Below, piece by piece: positions 54,625-64,000 of a stretch of 64,000 nucleotides of DNA; within the stretch, counting starts at the first letter, position 1; each line of letters starts with the position of its first letter. Source of the stretch: Carya illinoinensis (Eukaryota; Streptophyta; Magnoliopsida; Fagales; Juglandaceae). A model generated the notes under the pieces. The model had not been told where the DNA came from, searched no databases, and worked only from the letters and a program-made list of their open reading frames with translations. The stretch covers positions 26,160,501-26,224,500 of the forward strand of contig NC_056757.1 of assembly GCF_018687715.1 (NCBI RefSeq). The letters are read 5' to 3'. The translations under genes were made by a program, and so were the position numbers.

Positions 54625-55405
54625 TGCAAGAATGACAGGAAGCATTTGGCCAACTAATTTTGGCTGTCTAGGTAGTTCTCTGACTCTCCTCATGGCAGGT
54701 TTCGATGGAAAGTAGATCACACATAGAAAAGTAGTCACGCTATAGAGAAAGGAAACGAAGAATAAGAGATATAGGGTTGAAGCCCATCGTTGAGGGAGGG
54801 GAGAACTCACTAGTAGGTGTCTTCTGGCTGTCTCCTGGCAGTTTCCAACAAGACGAGTGGTGGATACCGCGGGTTCAATCATATGAGCTCGTCCTTGTCT
54901 GTCAATGGTCCTCAACATTAATGCGAGGTGGCTGCTTAGTGTTATGAATCTCTTTAACCTCACACTGTAAATTACTAGGTAACGTATTATAGAAACTAGG
55001 AGATGGTTGAGATTAACATTCCATATACATAAGGGTGATTTGAGGCCACCCAATTCCTCCAGATGAAACTCCAAGGATTCCAACGAAATTCCAGAATAAT
55101 TTCATAGAGCCCCCTCCTCTATACATATAGTATGAGGTCCCAACAAGTTGTCCCACATATGGGCCCAAATTAACATATGAAATGAAGATTACTCTAAACT
55201 CAAGCCCATTACTAACTACACTACAAGTCCAATTAAACAGTAATACAAAAGCCATAAAATGGAATTCATGAAATAGCCATGCAGTGGCCCATGGGCCCTA
55301 CTATCAGTGTAAGCTGGGCTTAGTCATGTAAAATCGACTGTGACAAACCTTCTCCCTTCAAAGCACCTTGCCCGGGTGCAGATATGCTTCTTTGAGTATG
55401 TCTCA
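54625..55405. other. Unassigned, possibly LTR-derived
   Basis: Minus-strand frames at 54604-55083 and 55013-55255 are open but contain nothing recognisable. The stretch GTTGGGACCTCATACTATATG on the minus strand suggests a Copia-type LTR start, without a partner copy. Not called as genes. Confidence 0.35.
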
Positions 55406-55573
55406 TTTTTATTTATTGGATTCTTCACAATGTTGGAGTTCAACGCCATGTATGTAATGAAAAAATTTAATCCGTATAAAAGCCTTGCCCATAAGAAGTA
55501 TCCAGACACTACAAGTGAATTTACCACAAAAAAGAAATATATTGTGCCAAGAAGAAGTACTTTAGAGGTTATA

Positions 55574-58500
55574 CAAAACATGCTGCTCCCTACGGTTAAT
55601 AATAAAGTTATTCTTTTAAAGATTTTGGGAGCAAGAGTGCTACTACTGACCTTAACTCACAATTATTTTCTTTTATTCTGAAGGAAGCACGAAGTACAAA
55701 GATTCTATAAATAAACTTAATCTTTATTAAAATACTTAGATCATAAGAGAGAGTATGCTAAAGCATTTATTAAAATTCCTCAAAATCTATGCCATAAAAA
55801 TCATAACTTAAAATCTCTATGCATGATCTAGACCATTGTCACACATCCCTGGACTAAGTCTGCCCTACAACTCTACCTGCACAAATATTTAGATTCAGTG
55901 TGATTTAAAAACATAAAAAAACTAAAATGAGATGATGACTCAATAAGAAATCTATCATAACGTAAACATACTTAACATAAAGTTTTTCATAAAATATTTC
56001 ATGTTGAGTACTTAAAATTATGATTATTCATACGATTGCTTATGACATGCATGACATATGTTGATTTATCTTACTTATCATATTAACCCACACACAACCC
56101 TGTGTGCAAGGTTGTGCATCGATCTTATATCCTGTGGTAGCAAAGGGAGCCGCTAATAGGATTCTAGCATACTATGGTGGGCTAGCCATAGATCTATGAC
56201 TTGCACATCCCTCCAAAATTGCATTGATACCATACATCTAAATGATCATCTTATTAATTGGTCTAATTTTATCTTATACTTGATCATAAGAAAGCTTACA
56301 TGTCTTAGTAACGGAAGATGCATAATACATACATAACTATAATATGAGGAATGAAAAATGATGAATGTCATGCTTGCAAATATCATGACATACATGATAA
56401 GTAAACATTGGCTTCCAAGTAACTGACTTTAATAATAATATATATAACTAGCTAATGTATGGTAATCCTAATTTATAATCAAGTTACTTACCTCGTAGCG
56501 TTAATCTAATTTTTGGCATGAAATCTTTCACGTGCACTCGAAAGAAAGAGAGAATGTGAGAGATATTGTGAGAAGAATGAGGTAGTCAGCTATTGGTGTT
56601 GCGAACGTAGGACATGCCTGGTGCTGGACTGGATATCTTGGGCTCTGCTGTTGCACTTACAGAGATTTATAGTTTTTCCAAATAACACATAGAATGGAAG
56701 ATATTTATAAAGAAATTTGAGAGAAGGTGCCGACGAGTTTGAGTTGAACTTGGTTAATACGTGTAGTGATAATAATCTACTGAATACTCAATCGTGATCA
56801 TCTAAGAAGAAAGTTTAAATTTAAAAACATGATCTTGTAGTTCATTCAATGTAGGATTGGCAGTGGCTGAGAATGCATTGGGGATTTCTATCAGTAATGA
56901 TTGTAAACTAAAATAAATTTCTAATAGCCGATCTTTAAATTCTGAAAGGAATCCAACTCATTTAATAAATAATAAATGGAATTTAACCTAGTTATTAAAC
57001 CCAATTAAAACTCTTAATCAATCTCAATAATTTGTCGCTCTTAAGCTTATCCAATATAACTCATTAAATATAATTTAAGGCCCAATAAAAATTATCAATA
57101 TTCTGATCTTAGAATTATTTGACAAGGTTGTTACAAACTTCCCTCATACGAGTACCACCAATCATCATGAAATACCATACACCATACATAAATCTATGTG
57201 ATAACTTCAAAACCCACTAAATTCATCCCTAATTTTTTTAAATAAAACTCAATAAAATATAATACTATTTCCTTATGAACAAGATGCCTTAAAAACAAAG
57301 TTTTCTAACCTCACATTTAGAAACTTCCTTACCTTATACACTAATACCCTTTCACTTAGTAGGTACATTTTGACATGCATGTATCTAAAATTTATAATTC
57401 TTAATTTTCATTAACAAAATAAATAGTAAAAGCTAAAAATACTTACTGCAGAGCAAAACATGCCCTGAGGAGACCTTGGTCTAGATTTTTTTTCACTTTC
57501 AATTTTCAAAATTCCTATTTTGCATGTAAAATGTTTTTTTTTTCAAAGAGTTTTCCTCTCATTTATTTTGAAAAGTCTACGGAATCTTTCAACCTAAACT
57601 CTGATACCAACTGTAACACCCTACTCCCCATGATTAATAATAATGTTATTCTTTTAAAGATCTAGAGAGTCAGAATGCTACTATTGACCTTGACTTAAAA
57701 GTATGTTCTTTTATTCTGAAGGGGACACCAAGTACAAAGATTCTATAAATAAACTTTATCTTTATTAAAATACTTAGATCATAAGAGAGAGTGCACGGAA
57801 GCATTTATTAAAATTTCTCAAAATTTGTACCATAAAAATCATCACTTAAAATTTCTGTACATGATCTAGGCTATTGTCACTCTTGGGATTAAGTCTCATT
57901 CTGCAGCTCTACCTTCATAAATATTTACACCCAAAGTGGTTTAAAAATATAAAACAACTAAAATGAGTCGATGACTTAGTAAGAAATTCATTATAATATA
58001 AACATATTTAACATAAGGTTTTTCATAATATATTTCATCCTGAGCACTTAAAATAATGATTATTCATACATATACTTATAACATGCATGACTTATCTTGA
58101 CTTATCTTACTTATCATACTAGCCCAAACACGTTATCATGTGTGCAAGGTTGTGCACCGAACCCACATCCCACAGCCGCAAAGGAGCCGCTAATAATATA
58201 CAAGCCATGGACCACCCATAGATCCATGACTTGTATATCCACCCATAAATCGAATTAATACCATGCATCTAAATGACCATCTTATTAATTGGTTTGATCC
58301 TATCTTATACTTGATCATAAGAAAGCTTACGTGTCTTATGCAATGTGAGATGCATGAGATGCATAATCATACATAAATATAATTTACGGAATGAAACATG
58401 ATAAATGTTGTGCTTGTAAATATCATAACATGCGTGGTACATAAACATTGGCTTACAAACAACTGACTTTAATAATAATATATATAACTAGCTAACGTAT

Positions 58501-58949
58501 GGTAATCCTAATTTATGATCAAATTACTTACCTTGCAGCATTAATCTAATATTTGTGGCAAAAAAAGTGATCACGTGAACTAGAAAGAGAGAGAAAACGT
58601 GAGGGATGTTATGAGAGGAATGAAGTAATCGGCTATTGGTGTGGTGAACACAAGACACGCACTATGTTGGATTGGATATTTTGGATTTTGCTGCTGCACT
58701 TTTGGAGGTTTATGACTTTTCCAAATAACACATAGAAATGAAGATATTTTTAGAGAAATTTGCGAGAGGGTGCCGACGAGTTTGAGTTGGACTTGGTTAA
58801 TACATGTAGTGAAAATAATCTGTTGAACACTCAGTTGTGATCATCTAAAAATAGAGTTTAAATTTAAAAACATGATCTAATAGTTCATTCAATATAAGAT
58901 TGGCAGTGATTGGGACTGCATAAAGGATTTCAATCAGTGATGATTTTAA
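55574..58949 (-). mobile_element. Short-internal (TRIM/LARD-like) LTR retrotransposon, copy B
   Basis: 3' LTR 55574-57135 (inner border GGTTGTTACA), internal 57136-57611, primer-binding site 57598-57609 (initiator tRNA-Met complement, one change), 5' LTR 57612-58949 beginning TGTAACACCC and cut at the same base as in block A. It keeps a better LTR start than copy A. No coding capacity. Confidence 0.75.
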
Positions 58950-59271
58950 TTGAAGCCACCAAAAGCGGAAGGCGAGATCCATTTTTCTTGACAAATATGA
59001 AAATTGCAGTCCAGAAAGTAATAGTCATTGGTCGGCTTCCAATTGAATTGAAGTTGGCATATTCCAGATAGATAGCAAATTCCCACATTCCAAGAGCAAT
59101 TAGCACTGTAATGTAGCTGTGCAACCAGGTCACATCCTTCCATAACTAAACAAACCTTAGAAACCAAGTTAGGCCAAGTGTAAGGTAAGCAAATGACACA
59201 AAATCATAGAATATCATCAAAAGAGCCATCTTTCCAAGTAAATAATCATCTTGTTTTCTCCACACATTCAT
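58950..59271 (-). pseudogene. Exon relic of a Lung-7TM/GPR107-type gene, copy B
   Basis: Better preserved than copy A: the minus strand reads YLLGKMALLMIFYDF, LTWFLRFV, stop, LWKDVTWLHSYITVLIALGM, WEFAIYLEYANFNSIGSRPM, FVKKNGSRLPLLVASIKI without the stop after AIY that copy A has. It has its own TAG where copy A has Gln (V-Q-LWKD). Each copy therefore has private lesions, as expected for unconstrained decay after duplication. Confidence 0.72.
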
Positions 59272-61152
59272 TCCTTTGATTATTGTGCCCTTGAGTTATG
59301 GATCACAAGACATAAAATAGAGGTTGTGCCCTTCAGTTCTAATTATCAGTTTTAGAAAGCGAGGAACAAAGACCAAGATGGGCACTTTTTCAATAAAAAG
59401 TGCATAACATCTCCATAGGGAGTTTGCTACTAGATTTGATGTTGAACCTCTACTAGGAGGAATAATAATGGCACTTGGAGATCTTTATGGAAATTGGAAG
59501 TACCAAATTCTATGAAGATGTTTATTTGGAAAGCTTGTAGAGGTGCCTATCCCACCTTTTTAAATCTATGTAGAAGGAAGGTTGTTGAAGATGATATGCG
59601 TCCAATATGCAAAGCCTCTCCAGAAATAGTGGGACATGTACTTTGGAATTGTGTTACCCCGCAGGATGTTTTGAGTCAAGGTTGTATCAGAATCCAAAAA
59701 ATATCATTCCAAAGTCATGTTTTTATGGAGATATGGAGCAAGTTGTCCCAAATTTTGAAAAAGGACAGAAGACTTGAAAGAAGCTGTTGTGATCACAAGG
59801 TTGATATGGATGAGGAGAAATTTTGTCACTCACAGTAAAGGTTTTAACCACTCCAATCCACAGAGTTGGGAAGGAGTTGCAACTCTTTAAAAGCTCTCAA
59901 GAGAGGCATTCCTTACTAAGAGGAAATTCTTGGCCATAGATACTTTGCTCATGGAAGAAACCTCCTAAGGCAACATACAAAATAAATTGGGATGCAACCA
60001 TTGATAAACTAAGAGACAGGGTTGGTATTGGAGTTATTATAATGAATGCTAATGGACAAGCTTTGGGCACCCTTCGAGCATCTCGGGCTCTCTATGTAGA
60101 AGCTTTCCTTGCATAATCTTATGAAGTGTAGATGGCTTCAATTTTCTGTAAAGACATGGGTTTTAGACAGTTTATTCTTGAGAGAGATGCTCTTCAAGTT
60201 GTTAATTTTCTCAATAAGGAAGTGAAGGATTGGAGTCCAGTTGGCCTATTGCTTGAGGATACAAAGCCAATGCTTAACTCATTTGCAGAATGTTCTATTA
60301 ATCACATGAGGAGTAGGGGTGTAAAAAAAAACCGATGAACCGGTAAACCGGACTATACCGGATCAAACAGGTGGGATCGGTCCGATCCCGAATTTAGTTC
60401 GGTCCGGTATCAGTTTTATTTTTCTTAAAACCAGTCAAAATCGGTCCGATTTCAATTTTTCTTTTTCTAAAACTGTACCAGTTTATATATATATTTTAAT
60501 TTTTTATATTGTATATAATATTTATATATAATATATAACTATATATAAATTAGTTTTGTATTATATGATAAATTACTAACTAATATAATATTAAATTTTA
60601 AAATCTCATATCATTTTATTTATTGTATTAATAGTTATATTAATATTATATAGTGCATATTAATAGTTATTCTAATACTTTATTACTATATATTATAATA
60701 TACTATAATATATCATTATATTATATTTTATAATATGTCATTATAGCCTATAATACAATTATAATATATATTATAATATGCTACAATATATTATCACTAA
60801 AGTATTATATACTATAATATACTATATTAAAACCAGTAAAATCGGACCGAAAATTGGTAAAACTGGAATACCGGTTTAGGAGTGTAATCAGTGCGTAATT
60901 GGTTTTGAAAAATACAAAACTGGTGCATATCGGTTCGGTTCTAAATTTTGTCTAAAACCAGACCAAACTGGACCAGTTACACTCCTAATGAGGAGAGAAA
61001 CCAATGGTGCAACTCATAGACTAGCAAGGGATGCTCTTAACTATCAAGAGGATATAATAGACATTGAGGATGTTCCTAATTGTATTCATTCTATTATTTT
61101 GCATGAATCTTTGTAAGTCTTTATGAGCAATAAAACATCTTGCTTTAAAAAA
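59272..61152 (+). mobile_element. LINE 3' end, copy B, interrupted by a hAT MITE
   Basis: Counterpart of 11922-13130. The zinc-binding region is clearer here (59494-59838: SMKMFIWKACRGAYPTFLNL, PICKASPEIVGHVLWNC). The RNase H end is at 60132-60313 (ILERDALQVVNFLN) and resumes after the MITE at 60996 (RETNGATHRLARDA). AATAAA lies at 61129-61134, followed by an A run. Confidence 0.78.
60314..60987. mobile_element. hAT MITE, 674 bp, 8-bp target duplication, empty site known
   Basis: Ends TAGGGGTGTAA and TTACACTCCTA (inverted repeat), flanked by ATGAGGAG at 60306-60313 and 60988-60995. Subterminal CCGGT/ACCGG and GGTCCGAT motifs lie on both sides of a very AT-rich core (60480-60830). The empty site is present in block A at about 12963-12975. 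No transposase. Confidence 0.92.
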
Positions 61153-61359
61153 AAGTTAATTAATTTAAATTTGTTAAATGAACAATAACACATCTAATTA
61201 AATCCATAATTTTTATTTAAAACTAAAATTATTAAATGAAACATAATATATATGATTGTGTTATTAATTTTTACTTTTTAATTTTAACACATTTTATACA
61301 TCTTTAAAACATTTACATAAATTTTACATATTTTAACTAAAAAATAATTACAATATTTT

Positions 61360-62600
61360 GGGTTAATTACACTTTGTCCCCTTAAACTTTCACTTAATTC
61401 ATAATGTGCCCCCAAAATTAATAATTGCATTAAAGTGAACCTACTTACTTTCAAAACTCCACAATCCCCCCTTCCATCTACCATAAGCGTTAAATCGGAC
61501 GAAAATTGAGCATGTGCTACTCACGTGCAGCTTCTTCAACTGCAAAGATAAAAATACCCCCAAGGAAAAATTTCACTTTGCCCCTTTAAACTTTCACGCT
61601 TTTCTCAATTTGCCCCAAATGTCACATTAAATTAGATTTTTATAATAAATTAAATTAAATTATTATAATAAACCTAAGTTTACAAATCTGGATAAAAGAC
61701 TAACAAAAAGATAAATCTTTAAACTTAGTAAAATACTAAGATATAATTTTCTAATTTTTTTTAGAAAAAAATTTAAAAATGTATTTGAATAACTCTATAT
61801 AAAAAGCACTAAATATATAAATATATATAACTAAATATGTAATATTAATAAAAATAAAGGTTTATTTCTCTACCTCATGAATAGTTATTATTCTCATTTT
61901 ATTCTTGAATTCTTCAACGTTTATTTTATATATTCGTTGTTAAATTTGGAATAGCTTCTGAAATTTTGGAATAGTGTCTATAATAATTTACTTTCTTTAA
62001 TTTTGTGGGGTAAGATGAATGATTACTCATGTTCCATAAATAAGAATATAAGCAATTAATCAAAATCACTATTCGTGAGGTAGAGGAATAAAATGAGAAT
62101 AATAAGTATTCATGAGGTAGAGGAATAAAGCTTTATTTGTATTAATATTACATATTTAGTTTTATATATTTATATATTTAGTGTGATTTAGATAAAGTTA
62201 TTCAAATATATTTTTAAAAATTAAAAAAAAAAGTCATAAAATTATATCCTAGTATTTTTCTAAGTTCAAAAATTTATCTTTTTACTAGTCTTTTATCCCA
62301 AATTTGTAAATTCAAATTTATTATAAAAATTTAATTTAATTTATTATAGAAATCTAATTTAATGTTACATTCAGGGCAAATTGAGAATTAAGTGAAAATT
62401 CGGGAGGGCAAAGTGACATTTTTCCTTGGAGAGTATTTTTGCCTTTACAGGTGAAGAAGCTACACATGAGCAGCATGTGCTCAATTTTTGTTCGATTTAA
62501 CATTGATGTTAGATGGAATCAGGGGATTTTGAAGTTTCAAAAGTAAGCGGATCCATTTTGAATTGAGTGAAAGTACAAGGAGATAAAGTGTAATTAACCT
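61360..62600. mobile_element. Long-inverted-repeat MULE (foldback-like), 1.24 kb
   Basis: Flanked by CAATATTTT (61351-61359 and 62601-62609). Ends GGGTTAATTACACTTTGTCC and, inverted, AGGTTAATTACACTTTATCT. The similarity continues inward as inverted arms of several hundred bases, including CTCATGAATAGTTATTATTC against its inverse near 62100, and AATTTAATTTAATTTATT-type stretches on both sides. The empty site is in block A near 13340-13360. No coding capacity. Confidence 0.88.
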
Positions 62601-62632
62601 CAATATTTTATAAAGGCCTCCAACAAGGCAAC

Positions 62633-62778
<146 letters not shown>

Positions 62779-63204
62779 ATATTAATTAGACTTTTTTGTT
62801 GTGCTATTTTTTATCCTAATAAATTAATAACAAGGATAATGCTAGTTCTACAGATAAAAGTCACCAATAGTGGATACCAATTTTTTATATTTAAAAATTA
62901 AAGAATTGTTTTTAAATGATGTGAATAAAATAAAATTAAAAAAAAGAAAAAAAAAAAGAAAGAACTAATTCAGTGAACACCCTAAATGAATTTTGTAAGT
63001 CGTTGTAGGAGGATTCCATTAACAACCATAGAAAGAGATGGCCCATCCACGAGGGTTATATTGGTCAATTGATATTTCCCACTCCCTTCAGCACTACAAT
63101 TCTCCACGACATGAAACATCCAAAAGGGCCAAAACACTACCATATATGCATGTCCGTAATGCCTTTTATGGTCATCAAACTCCACGCACAGTTACTTCGC
63201 AGCC
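62779..63204. other. Copy of the F-box promoter region
   Basis: Matches 13420-13811, including ACTACCATATATGCATGTCCGTAATGC (63133-63160 region) and the end ACTTCGCAGCC. It keeps GGCCCATCCACGAGGG (63038 onward), lost from copy A but present at 19742. The F-box coding part does not follow. LINE sequence begins instead. Confidence 0.75.
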
Positions 63205-63214
63205 AAGACCTCTG

Positions 63215-63634
63215 AACACAGCCCATTACTGATGGGAAGTAGAGGCCTCAGTGGTGGGAAGTTTTGTGGTGGGAAGTAGAGGCCTCAGTGGGGGCTTAGC
63301 TTTTCTATGGAAAAGCAATGTGGACTTCTCTTTAGAGAACTACTCTCATAACCATATCTCATTGGTCCTCACCCAAGAGGAGAGCCCCCAACAGATTTTG
63401 GTTACTGGCTTTTATGGTTTCCCTGAAACTTCAAGGAGAGGGGAAAATTGGAACCTGTTGAGGATGATCAAACCAAGGGAGGACAAACCATGGCTTTGTG
63501 TGGGATATTTCAACGAGATAATGCATCACCATGAAAAGGTGGGGGCAGCCAGCAGACCATATCCCCAAATGGAAGCCTTCAGAATGTCTATGGATTGGTG
63601 TGGCCTGAGTGACCTTGGCTATGAAGGTTCAAAA
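63215..63634 (+). pseudogene. LINE endonuclease fragment F
   Basis: The plus frame from about 63251 reads RGLSGGLAFLWKSNVDF, ILVTGFYGFPETSRRGENW, KPWLCVGYFNEI, EKVGAASRPYPQMEAFR and LSDLGYEGSK: the middle of an L1-type endonuclease domain. The catalytic GDFNE is GYFNE. A 32-bp imperfect duplication of GGGAAGTAGAGGCCTCAGTGG lies at its 5' side (63236-63298). It is cut at 63635 by a hAT-like end. Confidence 0.82.
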
Positions 63635-64000
63635 TAGGGGTGTGCTCCGATTCCGACTAAGTCGGAATCGGAACCCCGACTTCCGATTCCGACTTTTGTC
63701 GGAATTGAAATCGAGCTCCGATTCCGATTCCGACTGGAATCGGAGTCCGCCTCTGTTCGGAAGTCGGAATTCCGACTACCGATCGGAATTCCGACTTCCG
63801 ATGAGGCGGAATTCCGACTCCAGTCGGAATTCCGACTTCTTTAGTATGATAGGTTTTATCTTATTTTAAATTTAATTATATACTAATTTATGTATTAGTT
63901 TAATGTGATTAATCAAAAAGTAAATTTTAACTTGAAATAATATTAATTTAAATTTATGATTAATTTACTAATTAATCAAACTTGCATTATGAGAGATATA
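63635..64000 (+). mobile_element. hAT-like element end with dense subterminal repeats, runs off window
   Basis: It begins TAGGGGTGTGCTCCGATTCC, the same terminal motif as the MITE at 60314. For 200 bp it repeats TCGGAATTCCGACTT / GATTCCGACT-type units in both orientations, then turns AT-rich. The inserted place is the LINE endonuclease frame. The 8 bases before it are GTTCAAAA, so the right end should be followed by the same bases outside this window. Confidence 0.7.

Noticed and set aside
54604..55255. Minus-strand open frames of 159 and 80 codons
   Set aside because: They overlap the end of the hAT-like element and unassigned, possibly LTR-derived DNA. No domain recognised.
63609..63869. 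86-residue frame rich in Ser, Asp and Arg
   Set aside because: It is a translation of the hAT subterminal repeat array joined to the LINE fragment.

Overview
This is a nuclear plant (eudicot-like) intergenic region, dense in transposable elements and sparse in genes. Everything readable points to a plant: Athila-type and chromovirus-type Ty3/Gypsy retrotransposons, plant L1-type LINEs (DUF4283/zinc-knuckle ORF1; endonuclease, reverse transcriptase and RNase H in ORF2), MULE, hAT and CACTA DNA transposon ends, an F-box/DUF295 gene, and fragments of plant gene families. The species cannot be named from sequence alone.

Layout. 1-661: LINE ORF1 fragment (-). 658-13811: duplicated block A, into which an Athila-like element (780-8428, 5-bp target duplication) is inserted. 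The block holds a short-internal LTR element (8480-11596) and a chimera of a 7TM-protein gene exon with a LINE 3' end (11598-13130). 13690-15640: the one clearly intact gene, an F-box/DUF295 protein (+). 15800-22480: MITEs, a CACTA end, a doubtful multi-exon gene start, a tRNA-Ser relic, an alcohol-oxidase gene fragment, a small two-exon C2H2 zinc-finger gene and debris of a second F-box copy. 22479-25327: broken LINE (-). 25328-29208: Gypsy gag remnant (+) with tandem repeats. 29209-41835: second Athila-like element (-), itself carrying a full-length LINE (31353-36954, 17-bp target duplication). 41836-45985: fragments of a chromovirus and of other LTR elements. 46018-51616: near full-length LINE (-). 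52183-52701: small single-exon gene (-) with TATA and G-box. 53402-54616: hAT-like element. 55406-63204: duplicated block B, the counterpart of block A, with its own later insertions. 63215-64000: LINE endonuclease fragment cut by the end of another hAT-like element.

How it fits together. Blocks A and B descend from one segment of about 5.5 kb and now lie 47-55 kb apart. Each serves as the empty-site control for the other: the Athila element entered A only, and a hAT MITE and a long-terminal-repeat MULE entered B only. No autonomous element is intact. Both Athila-like elements have lost the RT core by internal deletion and the LINE ORFs carry stops and frameshifts. Plausible host genes are the F-box gene, the small C2H2 gene, the gene at 52183-52701 and, weakly, the spliced start at 16800. 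No bacterial features, CRISPR arrays or rRNA genes were seen.
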